This document shows, piece by piece, positions 43,591-52,731 of a stretch of 64,000 nt of DNA. The position numbers were made by a program, and so were the translations under genes. Below the pieces are notes generated by a model. It was not told the origin of the DNA, did no database searches, and saw only the letters and a list, made by a program, of their open reading frames with translations. Position 1 is the stretch's first letter. Every line of letters starts with the position of its first letter. This DNA comes from Haloarcula pellucida (GTDB taxonomy: Archaea > Halobacteriota > Halobacteria > Halobacteriales > Haloarculaceae). The stretch is from contig NZ_BMOU01000005.1 of assembly GCF_014647235.1 (NCBI RefSeq), positions 124,379 through 188,378 of the forward strand. Direction: 5' to 3'.

Positions 43591-44506
43591 CGTTCCCTCC
43601 GACGAGGACGTAGTTCAGGACCGACACGCCGACCAGTATCAACAGCAGCGTGTAGCCCACGGCGGCCCCGAACCCGAGTTCGCGCGTCTGGAACCCGAGT
43701 TCGTAGAGGTAGTACACGAGCGTCTCCGTGTTGCCGACCGGACCGCCCTTCGTCATCAGGTACGGTTGGCCGAACACCTGGAACTGGAAGATGGTCGAGG
43801 CGATGACGACGAACAGGAGCGCGTTCTTCATGTGCGGAAGCGTGATGTCCCGGAACATGCGCCACGGACCGGCCCCGTCGAGGCGGGCGGCTTCGTACAG
43901 TCGCTCGGGGACGTTCTGTCGGGCCGCGAGCAGGACGGCGAAGTAGAAGCCGGCCTGCCACCACACCGTCGTCACGACGATGACCGGCATGGCCCAGAAC
44001 TTCGAGTTCAGCGGCGATCCGCTGAACAGCCACCCGAAGTACTGCGTGCCGACGCCGCCCTGTGCGAACATCTGTGCCCAGACGATACCGACGACAGAGA
44101 CGGTCAGCACGTACGGGCTGAAGTAGACGAACTGCAGGAGGCGACTGCCTTTCAGTTCCTTGTTCAACCCGAGTGCGAGGACGAGACTGACACCGACGAT
44201 GAGCGGGACAGTCATGCCCACGAACTCGAGCGTGTTCCACAGCGCGTTCCAGAACGCGGGGTCTTCCAGCAGTCTGGCGTAGTTCTCCAAGCCGACGTAC
44301 GTCGACTTCGACGGTTCGAGGAAGTTCCACTCGTGGAGGCTCATGTACAGCCCCTTCAGCAGGGGGTACAGCAGGAACACCGAGAACAACACGAGGTACG
44401 GGGCCGCGAACAGCAACCCCACGAGCAACTCCCGGGTGGACCGGTCGAACAGCTGTTCCCAGCGGCTCGCGGTCCGGTTGTCTGTGGTCGCTTCGACGTT
44501 GCTCAT
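43583..44506 (-). CDS. Carbohydrate ABC transporter permease (MalF type)
   Basis: About 307 residues, six membrane helices. The coupling loop is LYEAARLDGAGPWRMFRDIT followed by LPHMK. The first membrane segment is LLFAAPYLVLFSVFLLYPLL, normal for the family. Located six bases after the binding-protein gene and overlapping MalG by eight. Confidence 0.93.
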   Translation of the reverse strand: MSNVEATTDNRTASRWEQLFDRSTRELLVGLLFAAPYLVLFSVFLLYPLLKGLYMSLHEWNFLEPSKSTYVGLENYARLLEDPAFWNALWNTLEFVGMTVPLIVGVSLVLALGLNKELKGSRLLQFVYFSPYVLTVSVVGIVWAQMFAQGGVGTQYFGWLFSGSPLNSKFWAMPVIVVTTVWWQAGFYFAVLLAARQNVPERLYEAARLDGAGPWRMFRDITLPHMKNALLFVVIASTIFQFQVFGQPYLMTKGGPVGNTETLVYYLYELGFQTRELGFGAAVGYTLLLILVGVSVLNYVLVGGNDE

Positions 44507-44512
44507 GATTGC

Positions 44513-45901
44513 TTATTGGTCCAGAGCCTGCTGGAGCGCGTTGGCGCTGTTAGTCACACCGGTCTGAACGTCGGTGTTCTGGAGGTACATGTCCATGAAC
44601 GGCCCCCAGAACCGGTTGCTGTTGATGTGGACGGACGTCTTGGGCTGGTAGCGGACCTGCCCGTCGGAGACCATTTCGTACATGGTCGAGATGGTGCCGT
44701 AGTCCTGCCAGAGCGCGGTGTTCTTGACCTCGCTGGAGGTGGCAACGGATTTGGCCGCGGGCAGGTGGCCGCCGGCCGACGCCCACAGCGTGTTGTTCTG
44801 TGTGACGTACTCGGCGAACTCGACGGCGGCCTGCTTCTCGGCGTCCGTGTGGTTCGAGTTCGTCGGGAAGTACAGCGAGTTGGACTCACACCACGCCACC
44901 TCGTCGCCGTCGCCCGGGAACATGAACGGCTTCTGGAAGCTGAAGTCGAGGCCTTCCGGGAGTTCGCCGCTCTCGTTCTCGAAGTTGTTGACCGACCACG
45001 TCCCGGCGATGAACATCCCGAGGTCGCCGGCGAGGAAGTCCTGTACGCGTGCGGAGTCGCTCTGGAACTGCGGGGTGTCCCAGCCGAAGTCGCCCGTGAC
45101 CTTGCTCATCAGTTCGGCCGTCTGCATCCCGACGTCGTCGTCGTAGGCCACCTCGTAGCTCCCCGGGTCGCCGGTGACGATGTCGCCGCCGGCCTGCGTG
45201 AGTGCGATGATGTACGCGCGGAACGCGGCCTGCCCGGAGTTCCAGTTGAGGAACGAGAACGCCCGGGAGTCGGTGTCGCTGACGATGGTGTCACAGGCCT
45301 CGGAGAACGCCTGCCAGTCCGAGAAGTCCGGGTCGACGCCGGCCGACTCCAGCACGCTGTCGTTCGTGTACAGCGCCTTCCCGTGGATGTCGATGGGGAG
45401 CGCGTAGGTGGACCCGTCGACCTGCAGGTTCTCCCACGCGATGTCGAAGTACTTGTTCGCGGCCCCGTCGGAGAGGTAGTCGTCGATGGAGTGGGTGATA
45501 GGTTTCAGGTGGCGGCCGTAGGAGCCGTAGTAACTCGCAACGTGCGGTGCGTTGCCGGAGTTGACCGCGGTGAACAGTTTGTTGAGGAACTCCGAGAACG
45601 GGATGCCCTGTGCGTTGACGTGAATACCGTTGTCCTGGGCGTTGAAATCCTCGATGAGAGCCGTCATCTCCTCGCGCTCCTGTGCACCGAAGTACATCCA
45701 GTAGTCGATCTCGACGTCGCCGCTGGACCCGCCGTCGCCGCTCCCGTCGCTGCTACTGCCGCCACCGCTACCGCCACCGCCGGTCAGGCCGGCACACCCG
45801 GCGATACCGGTGGCGAGTGCGGCCCCACCAGCGCTCAGTGCGCGGCGGCGAGTGAGTTTCGTGCTGTTCGGTTCGTCGGATTCGGTGGTGTTTCGTGACA
45901 T
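44513..45901 (-). CDS. Sugar-binding Tat lipoprotein (extracellular solute-binding family 1)
   Basis: About 462 residues. Tat lipoprotein signal LTRRRALSAGGAALATGIAGC, a Gly/Ser linker, then the family 1 solute-binding fold with VEIDYWMYFGAQEREEM, LPIDIHGKALYTN and GDLGMFIAGTWSVNNF. It captures the sugar outside the cell and hands it to the two permeases. The linker with Gly/Ser repeats is long. The sugar is probably sucrose or a fructo-oligosaccharide, inferred from the GH32 gene. Confidence 0.92.
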   Translation of the reverse strand: MSRNTTESDEPNSTKLTRRRALSAGGAALATGIAGCAGLTGGGGSGGGSSSDGSGDGGSSGDVEIDYWMYFGAQEREEMTALIEDFNAQDNGIHVNAQGIPFSEFLNKLFTAVNSGNAPHVASYYGSYGRHLKPITHSIDDYLSDGAANKYFDIAWENLQVDGSTYALPIDIHGKALYTNDSVLESAGVDPDFSDWQAFSEACDTIVSDTDSRAFSFLNWNSGQAAFRAYIIALTQAGGDIVTGDPGSYEVAYDDDVGMQTAELMSKVTGDFGWDTPQFQSDSARVQDFLAGDLGMFIAGTWSVNNFENESGELPEGLDFSFQKPFMFPGDGDEVAWCESNSLYFPTNSNHTDAEKQAAVEFAEYVTQNNTLWASAGGHLPAAKSVATSSEVKNTALWQDYGTISTMYEMVSDGQVRYQPKTSVHINSNRFWGPFMDMYLQNTDVQTGVTNSANALQQALDQ

Positions 45902-45943
45902 GAGTTGTCGTATTATTTACTATCGTTGGTAATTCCTATCGCG

Positions 45944-47083
45944 CTATGCGGTGACCGAGGATCCGTCGACGTCGGCCGTCACGCCCTCGTCGACGACGAG
46001 GTTCTCGCCCGTCTCGGCGTCGAAGACGTGCAGGTGTTCCGGCGGGAGCGAGAACTCGACCGTCTCGCCCCACTCGAACCGCGTGTTGCCGTCGACGCGG
46101 ACCGTCCACTCGGTGTCGCCCTCCGAGAGGTACAGGTAGTTGTCGCTGCCCTCGTGTTCGAGGACGTCCAGCGTCGCCGCCACGGTGTCGGCGCCGTCGG
46201 TGTCGACGGTGACGTGTTCCGGTCGGATGCCGAGGACGAGGTCGTCGCTCCGCGCGTTCTGGCGGACGACGTTCGCTAAGTCGCTCGGAATCGCGTACTC
46301 GAAGTCGTCGCCGTAGAGGACGCCGTCATCCAGCGAGACGTCGAAGAAGTTCATCGAGGGCGACCCGATGAAGTCCGCGACGAACTTGTTGACCGGGTCG
46401 GCGTACACCTCGGCCGGCGTCCCGACCTGCTGAATCGTCCCGTCGTTGAGGATGACGATGCGGTCGGACATCGTCATCGCCTCCGTCTGGTCGTGTGTGA
46501 CGTAGACGGAGGTGGTCTCCAGTTCCTCCTGAATGCGCTGGAGTTCCGTGCGCATGTGGAGGCGAAGCTTGGCGTCTAAGTTGCTGAGCGGTTCGTCGAA
46601 CAGGAACACGTCCGGTTGCCGGACGATGGCGCGACCGGTGGCGACCCGCTGTTGTTGCCCGCCGGAGAGGTTGTTAGGCTTCTTGTCCAGCAAGTCGCCG
46701 ATGCCCATCATCTCCGCCGTGTCCTCGACGCGCCGACGGATCTCGTCGTCACCGAGGTCTGTGGTCAGTTTCAACCCGTAGGACATGTTCTGGCGGACGC
46801 TCATGTGCGGGTAGAGCGCGTAGTTCTGGAACACCATAGCGACGCCACGGTTCTGCGGCGCGATGTTGTTGACGACGGTGTCGTCGATACGTATCTCCCC
46901 ACCAGTGATGTCCTCCAGTCCGGCGATCATCCGGAGGAGCGTCGACTTGCCGGACCCGGAGGGACCGACTATCGTGAGGAACTCCCCGTCTTGGACGTTC
47001 AGGCTCACGTCGTCGACGGCCCGAATCGTCCCAGCGTCGGAGTCGTACTCCTTTCGTACATTGTCTATTGTGATACGACCCAT
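45944..47083 (-). CDS. Carbohydrate ABC transporter ATP-binding protein (MsmX/UgpC type)
   Basis: About 379 residues from the ATG at 47083. Walker A VGPSGSGKSTLLRMIAGLE, signature [15 protein letters not shown], Walker B VFLFDEPLSNLDAKLRLHMR and the switch YVTHDQTEAMTMSD. The C-terminal 140 residues are the TOBE regulatory domain typical of sugar importers (GIRPEHVTV). It follows the GH32 gene after 50 bases and precedes the binding-protein gene. Confidence 0.94.
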   Translation of the reverse strand: MGRITIDNVRKEYDSDAGTIRAVDDVSLNVQDGEFLTIVGPSGSGKSTLLRMIAGLEDITGGEIRIDDTVVNNIAPQNRGVAMVFQNYALYPHMSVRQNMSYGLKLTTDLGDDEIRRRVEDTAEMMGIGDLLDKKPNNLSGGQQQRVATGRAIVRQPDVFLFDEPLSNLDAKLRLHMRTELQRIQEELETTSVYVTHDQTEAMTMSDRIVILNDGTIQQVGTPAEVYADPVNKFVADFIGSPSMNFFDVSLDDGVLYGDDFEYAIPSDLANVVRQNARSDDLVLGIRPEHVTVDTDGADTVAATLDVLEHEGSDNYLYLSEGDTEWTVRVDGNTRFEWGETVEFSLPPEHLHVFDAETGENLVVDEGVTADVDGSSVTA

Positions 47084-47133
47084 CGACAACAACACTCGTG
47101 TGCTACTATTTCAAGTTTTCCCAACTAGAGTGA

Positions 47134-49263
47134 TTAATCTTCTGTAGCGGCGAGTTCCCAGACGTCGAGGGACCTGACGGTAACTTCGCAGTCGTCGGCA
47201 TACAGCCCGACCCCCGTGCTATCCGGGCGTGTCGGGTAGATTCGGGAGGTGAGCGCCTGCGCGTCGTTCGTGAACAGTTCGAGGACCGACCGGTCGAGGA
47301 ACAGGTGCAACGAGAACGTCCCGTCCTCGTCGAGCGTGAGGGGCATCGAGTCCGAACTGTCGGCCGCCGCGTCGCTGTTGGACGACTGAGAGCGGTCGAC
47401 GACTACCTCGCGATGGCGAATCTTACAGCGGACGACGGTGCGTTCCTCGCCGTCGGGCGTCTCACGCAGAACGAGGCCGAACTCGCCGACGTTCCGCGCG
47501 TCGACGGTCATCTTCACCTCCAGCGTGTCCCCCTCGATATCGGCGAGCGGATTCGTCCCGTCCGGGGAGACGGTGAGGTCACTGAACGAGTGATGGGTCT
47601 CGCGGAGGGCTTCGAGTTCTGTCGGGAGCGAGAACTCCGGCGTGCCGTCCGCCGCCAGTGAGACGACGCGCGGGAGCGACATGGCGCCGGACCACCCGGC
47701 GTCCCACTGGGCTTCTCTGTCTCGGTCCTCCTTCAGCCACCCGAACATGAGCGTCCGGCCGTCGTCCGCCGCGAACGACTGCGGCGCGTAGAAGACGCCG
47801 TGGTCGAGGACGCCGTGGTCCTCGGGTTCGAACCGCTTCGCCGCCTCGTCGTACTCGCCGCTGAAGTACGCGACCTTCGAGTAGTCCGAGACGTGGAGCA
47901 GCGACCCCTCGTCGAACCGCAGGAGTTCCGGACACTCCCATATCGGGCCGGTCTTGCGCCAATCGCCGGTCAGAATCGGATGGCAGTACTCCCATTCGAG
48001 GAGGTCCTCGGACTCGAACAGGAGGGCTGCACCCCCTTCGCCCTCGATGCCTGACCCGACAATCTGGTACCACGTCTCGCCCGTCCGCCAGACGCAGTGG
48101 TCGCGGAACTCCGCGCGCCAGTCGATGCTCTGTAACACGTCCACGTCGGCGGGCATCTCCGTGATGAGCGGGTTCTCGGCCGCCTTGGTCCACGTCCGCA
48201 GCGAGTCGTCCTCGGCGCGAGCGAGACACGGCAGTTGGTCCCCGTCGTCGCCGCCGGTGTACATCACGCTCGGCGTGCCCTCGTCGTCGACGAAACACCC
48301 GGACCAGACGCCGACGGCGTCCGGACCGTCCGGGTCGGGTGCGAGCGCTATCGGTTCGTCCTCCCAGTGGACGAGGTCGTCGGAGACGGCGTGGCCCCAG
48401 TGGATGCTGTCGTGGAACGGCCCCGCCGGGTTGTACTGATAGAAGAGGTGATAGCGGCCGTTCCACTGGACGAGGCCGTTGGGGTCGTTGAGCCAGTTCG
48501 CGGGCGGCGTGAAGTGATAGGCGGGGCGGTGGTTCGCGTCGGGGACCGCCTCGCGCATCGCCTCGAACTCCTCGCGTCCCTTCGACCGGCCGACAGTCCG
48601 TGGGTCCGACCCCTCGCCCGCGGCGTAGGCGAGGCAGTTGTCGAGGAGCGTCTCCTGTACGTCAGTCTGGAGGGCAGCGAGGCCGTGGCCGACGCCGACG
48701 ACCCGACCGTCACCGACCTCCCAGCAGAGGAGCGACTTGAGATTTGGCCGGTCGGTGCCGTCGTCGCGTCGGGCCGCGAGAACGTCGGCGTCGTTCGGAT
48801 GGAGCGAGTCGTAGTGGACCGAGACGGCGTCTGTGGCGGGTGCGCCGTTGGGGCGGAGACCGTCGATGCCGCCGAATATCGGGTGATCCTCGAAGAGGCG
48901 GCGGACGAGGAACCCCGTCTCGTCGGCGTCGACGCGTCCGACCGAATCCGGTTCGTGCGCCTCGATACCGAGTTCGGCCGCCGCCTCGACGGCGCCGTGG
49001 GTGAGGAGGAGACCACCGCCGTCCGCGACGAACGCTGTCAGTTCCCCACCGACCGCGGCGAGTCGCTGTCTAGCGGCGTCGTCAAGCGCCGACTCGCAGT
49101 GCATCCAGAGGACGTCGTACTCGTCGAGCGCCTCGACGGAGAGGTCCGCGAGCGGGTGCGTCTCGTACGGCAAATCGGGCTCAATCGGCGTCTCGGTGAC
49201 GAGAAGCGTCGTCTGGGGACGAGGGCCCGTCCCGAGAGTGGCGTTCGAGTTATCTATTTTCAC
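47134..49263 (-). CDS. GH32 beta-fructosidase with ThuA-like N-terminal domain
   Basis: About 709 residues, no signal peptide, so cytoplasmic. Residues 1-210 resemble a ThuA/glutamine-amidotransferase-like fold (DEYDVLWMHCESALDD, VADGGGLLLTHGAVEAA). From 240 on it is a GH32 enzyme: WLNDPNGLVQWNGRYHLFYQ with the nucleophile Asp near 260, then AEFRDHCVWR where the usual RDP reads RDH, and GPIWECPELLRF with the acid/base Glu. The C-terminal 170 residues are the GH32 beta-sandwich. Splits sucrose, inulin or levan fragments. The start is a GTG with TATA-like ATAAACC 24-30 bases before it. Confidence 0.9.
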   Translation of the reverse strand: MKIDNSNATLGTGPRPQTTLLVTETPIEPDLPYETHPLADLSVEALDEYDVLWMHCESALDDAARQRLAAVGGELTAFVADGGGLLLTHGAVEAAAELGIEAHEPDSVGRVDADETGFLVRRLFEDHPIFGGIDGLRPNGAPATDAVSVHYDSLHPNDADVLAARRDDGTDRPNLKSLLCWEVGDGRVVGVGHGLAALQTDVQETLLDNCLAYAAGEGSDPRTVGRSKGREEFEAMREAVPDANHRPAYHFTPPANWLNDPNGLVQWNGRYHLFYQYNPAGPFHDSIHWGHAVSDDLVHWEDEPIALAPDPDGPDAVGVWSGCFVDDEGTPSVMYTGGDDGDQLPCLARAEDDSLRTWTKAAENPLITEMPADVDVLQSIDWRAEFRDHCVWRTGETWYQIVGSGIEGEGGAALLFESEDLLEWEYCHPILTGDWRKTGPIWECPELLRFDEGSLLHVSDYSKVAYFSGEYDEAAKRFEPEDHGVLDHGVFYAPQSFAADDGRTLMFGWLKEDRDREAQWDAGWSGAMSLPRVVSLAADGTPEFSLPTELEALRETHHSFSDLTVSPDGTNPLADIEGDTLEVKMTVDARNVGEFGLVLRETPDGEERTVVRCKIRHREVVVDRSQSSNSDAAADSSDSMPLTLDEDGTFSLHLFLDRSVLELFTNDAQALTSRIYPTRPDSTGVGLYADDCEVTVRSLDVWELAATED

Positions 49264-49381
49264 AACTATCGTGAGGATTTTCTTTAGGTTTATGTGTGTC
49301 GGTCACGTCATTGTCCACCATGGTTCCGGGCACCGGTCGTGTTCAGCAAACGGCTTATTGCGGAAACTCTAGCACACGACA
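49264..49381. promoter_or_regulatory. Divergent promoter of the sugar operon and its regulator
   Basis: 118 bases between GH32 (minus) and the TrmB fusion gene (plus). A TATA-like ATAAACC for GH32 lies at 49287-49293 (minus), and CTTATTG for the fusion gene at 49354-49360 (plus), each at the leaderless distance. The middle has ACCATGGT (49318-49325), a short palindrome. Operators of the fused regulator are expected here, but none could be proved. Confidence 0.5.
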
Positions 49382-51598
49382 ATGACTGCAGAGGACGACG
49401 CGAAACTCGCCCTCCTCAGGGAGACACTCGAAGACAACGTCGACCTGACGACCTACGAGACGGAGGTGTATCTCGCACTCGTCCGGGGTGGGACCCAGAC
49501 GATGACCGACATCGCGGAGACCAGCGATGTCCCGAAACAGCGCGTCTACGACATCGTCGACGGCCTCCGTGAGCGCGGGTTCGTGGAGGTCATCGACGAC
49601 TACCCGCGGAAGGCCTACGCCGTGGACCCCTCCGAGGCGCTCTCCTCCATCCGCGACCAGATTTCCCGGGCCGAGGAGTATCTGGAGGAACTCCACGACA
49701 CCGTCGAGACCGTCGAGAGTGGCGTCGCCCTGTTCAAGAGCGAGAGCACCATCAAGCGGTACGTCAGCGACCTCTTGCAGACGGCCGAACACGACATCCT
49801 GTTGCTCCTCCCCGTCGACCGACTCTCCGCGGTCGTCGACGACCTCGAACAGTGCGCTGACCAGCAAGTGCGTCTCGTGCTCTCGAACGCGTCACCGGAC
49901 GAACTGGAGGAGGAGTCCTTGCACGAGTCTATCCCCGGCACGGTCGACGAGGCGCGCGTGGTCTCGACGCGGGAGGACTTCGCTCTGACTACCGACCGTA
50001 GCCGGGGGCTCTACTGGGTGCAGGAGGGCCGCGACTACGTCGAAGACGAGGGACAGGGCTACTACGTCACGAACCCGAGTCTGGCGATGGTCCTCGACCG
50101 GTTCGTCTCCGAGTCGATATGGCCGCTCGCGCAACCGCTGGAGCGGTCGTCTAAGCGCCCGACGCTGCCGCGACAGTACATGCGCATCCGTGACTGCCTC
50201 GCCGACGTCTCCGTCCTGACCGACAGCCAACCGGTCGACGCCTTCGAGATTACCTTCGAGGGATACGACACCGAGACGGGCGAGGAGGTGACCGAGACGG
50301 GGACCCTGACCAGTTACTACTACACGGAGTACGACGTCCGCTCGTCCCTGACACTCAGCGTCGACACGGCGACGGAATCGCTCACGTCCCCGAAGATTAC
50401 CGTCGGCGGCGTCGGAACGCGCAACGTCGATTACACCGCCTACAGCATCGAATTGCGGCAAAACGGGACGAGCCACGCAGCCAAAATCGACGACGAGACG
50501 CGACGCCACTTGGAGGCGTGCAAGGCGGAACTGCCTCCCGAGTTCGGCAACGGGTCCGTCGCCCTCTGTTTCGATGCGTTCATCGACCGCATGCGCGAGT
50601 TCATCCAGCGTCGGCCCGGCGGCGAGTACGAGCAGATTCGCCAGTTCGACGCCTTCCGGGAGGCGCTCGTCCGCTACGAGGCCAGCGAGACGCCGCCCCG
50701 CGTCGAGTGGCGCCAGACCCGCACCGAACCCGGCGGCCTCATCGCCCACGTCGGTGGCGTCTTCGACGAACTCGGGTACGACGTGACGCTCATCGGGCGG
50801 ATGGGCGACCCGATACGGGCCGAGTTCGCCCGAAAGTTCCGCGACCAGACGCTCGTCAGCCTCGGCCGGACTACCAGCACCGACTACGTCTGGTTCGAGG
50901 ACCGGAAGTTCCTGCTGACGGAACCGAACCCCGAACCGCTGAACTGGGCGCGCATCGAGGACCGAATCGGGGCCTCGGCGTTCGCCGAGTACATCGACGG
51001 ACGGTCCGTCGTCAACATGGGGTCGTGGTACTCGACGCCGGAACTGGTGGACATCGTCGACCACCTCAGAGACGACATCTGGCCGCGGCTCAGTTCTCCA
51101 CCCGAACACGTCCACTTCGTCCCCGGCGAAGTCGACCAGCTATCGGCCGAAGAACTCGAACGCGGCTGTGAGGCGCTCGGTGCGCTCGACGACGTCGTCC
51201 CCGTGACGATAACGGCGAACCGAAACCAGACCCGCCGGTTCCGTGACATCCTGTTACAGCGCTCCGACGAGGAGACGGTACCGACCGTCCAGCGCGTCCG
51301 CGAGCGGTTCGACGTGACCCGGTACGTGATGCACTCACAGCGGGGCGCGACGCTCGCCTCCCGTGACGACGTGCTTTCGGTGAAAGCTCCGCAGGTCGTG
51401 AACCCACATCAACTCCGGAACGTCGACGAGCACTTCCTCAGCGGGATGACGCTCGCACTGGCCGAGGGACTTTCCGACGGTGCCGCCCTCGTACTGGCGA
51501 ACACCGTCGCCAGTTACTTCATGCGACACAAGAAGTCCCCTGAATCTCGGGAGATTCGGACGTTTATCTCCGAGTACGAGGCGTTCTTCGCGGAGTAG
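49382..51598 (+). CDS. TrmB-type regulator fused to a PfkB/ribokinase-like domain
   Basis: 738 residues. Residues 1-85 are a TrmB winged HTH (YETEVYLALVRGGTQTMTDI, DVPKQRVYDIVDGLRERGFV). Residues 85-115 form a coiled coil and 115-260 a TrmB phospholipase-D-like part. Residues 260-365 look like a beta-rich linker or sugar-sensing domain. Residues 390-738 have the ribokinase fold: GGLIAHVGGVFDELGYDV (451-468), VNMGSWYST, FVPGEVDQLS, and VDEHFLSGMTLALAEG (681-696). At the last site kinases read GAGDxF, here NVDEHF, so the catalytic Asp is not conserved. It is divergent from the sugar operon and probably controls it, using the kinase fold to sense sugar or sugar phosphate. Function is inference. 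Confidence 0.85.
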   Translation: MTAEDDAKLALLRETLEDNVDLTTYETEVYLALVRGGTQTMTDIAETSDVPKQRVYDIVDGLRERGFVEVIDDYPRKAYAVDPSEALSSIRDQISRAEEYLEELHDTVETVESGVALFKSESTIKRYVSDLLQTAEHDILLLLPVDRLSAVVDDLEQCADQQVRLVLSNASPDELEEESLHESIPGTVDEARVVSTREDFALTTDRSRGLYWVQEGRDYVEDEGQGYYVTNPSLAMVLDRFVSESIWPLAQPLERSSKRPTLPRQYMRIRDCLADVSVLTDSQPVDAFEITFEGYDTETGEEVTETGTLTSYYYTEYDVRSSLTLSVDTATESLTSPKITVGGVGTRNVDYTAYSIELRQNGTSHAAKIDDETRRHLEACKAELPPEFGNGSVALCFDAFIDRMREFIQRRPGGEYEQIRQFDAFREALVRYEASETPPRVEWRQTRTEPGGLIAHVGGVFDELGYDVTLIGRMGDPIRAEFARKFRDQTLVSLGRTTSTDYVWFEDRKFLLTEPNPEPLNWARIEDRIGASAFAEYIDGRSVVNMGSWYSTPELVDIVDHLRDDIWPRLSSPPEHVHFVPGEVDQLSAEELERGCEALGALDDVVPVTITANRNQTRRFRDILLQRSDEETVPTVQRVRERFDVTRYVMHSQRGATLASRDDVLSVKAPQVVNPHQLRNVDEHFLSGMTLALAEGLSDGAALVLANTVASYFMRHKKSPESREIRTFISEYEAFFAE

Positions 51599-51645
51599 CG
51601 GCCCACGGAACTGGTTTTATCACCACGATGGTCGTCACACCGGAC

Positions 51646-52659
51646 GTGACAGTTGCTATCGGAGCCATCGGCCTCGGGCGACTCGGCCGTCAGGAGTGTC
51701 GACAGTACACCGCCTTCGACGACGTGACGCTCGTCGGCGGCGTCGACGTCTCGGCCGACGCCCGCGAGACGTTCGAAGACGCGTTCGACCGACCGGCCTA
51801 CGAGTCGGTCGAGGAACTGCTCGACGGCCACGGCGACGAACTAGACGCGGTCAGTATCTGTACGCCCCACACCCTCCATCACGACCACACGATGGCGGCG
51901 CTGGAGGCGGACTGCCACGCCTTCGTCGAGAAGCCGCTGACGACGGAACTGTCGACGGCGCGTGAACTGGTCGAGACGGCGGCCGACCGAGACCGGGTGT
52001 TGCAGGTCGGGTTCCAGCGCCACTTCGACCCGCTGTTCGCCGAACTCCGGCGTATCGTCCAGTCGGGCGAGGTCGGCACGCCCCACACCGTCAACGCCTA
52101 TCTGGGCCAGCGGTGGATAACCGACCACGAGGGGACGTGGCGCACCACGCCGTCGCTCTCCGGCGGCGGACAACTGTTCGACTCCGGGACGCACCTCGTC
52201 GACGCGATGCTGTGGGTGCTTGACGCGGACCCGACGGCGGTGACCGGCATCGTCGACGAACGGGGTCACGACGTGGACGTCAACAGCGCCCTCGCGGCGA
52301 CGCTGGACGCGGACGGCCAGCGGATCACGGCGAGCGTCTGTGTCAGCGGTGCCGGCACCGATATCGCACCCGACGACGGTATCACGGTCTGGGGGACCGA
52401 GGGCCACGTCTCGCTCTCGGACGGCGACCTGACCGTCACGACGCCACAGTCGACTCGCGAGGTGAGCGTCGACGGCGACCGGGACTTCGAGACGCTGACC
52501 CGCCGGAAACTCCGCAACTTCGTCGACGCCGTCGAGGGCACGGCCGACTCCGTCGTCACCGGGGAGTACGGACTGGCGGTGACAGCGTTCCTCGAAAGCG
52601 CCTACGAGGCGGCCCAGCGGGGCGAAACCGTCCACGTCGACGACCTCACGGACGGGTGA
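51646..52659 (+). CDS. Gfo/Idh/MocA-family oxidoreductase
   Basis: About 337 residues from the GTG at 51646, supported by a TATA-like GTTTTATC 26-33 bases upstream; the ATG at 51628 would add six. Rossmann motif IGAIGLGRLGRQEC, the EKPLTT motif in AFVEKPLTTELSTARELVE, and GGGQLFDSGTHLVDAMLWVL with the catalytic Asp and His. Oxidises or isomerises sugars with NAD(P). It follows the fused regulator on the same strand after 47 bases and likely works on the imported sugar, by context. Confidence 0.88.
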   Translation: MTVAIGAIGLGRLGRQECRQYTAFDDVTLVGGVDVSADARETFEDAFDRPAYESVEELLDGHGDELDAVSICTPHTLHHDHTMAALEADCHAFVEKPLTTELSTARELVETAADRDRVLQVGFQRHFDPLFAELRRIVQSGEVGTPHTVNAYLGQRWITDHEGTWRTTPSLSGGGQLFDSGTHLVDAMLWVLDADPTAVTGIVDERGHDVDVNSALAATLDADGQRITASVCVSGAGTDIAPDDGITVWGTEGHVSLSDGDLTVTTPQSTREVSVDGDRDFETLTRRKLRNFVDAVEGTADSVVTGEYGLAVTAFLESAYEAAQRGETVHVDDLTDG

Positions 52660-52731
52660 CGTAGTCGCTCGTCGGCGCGCGGAAAGCGAGACGGGCGTAG
52701 ATTCAAACCGGTCGGGCCCAGAGGAGACGAC

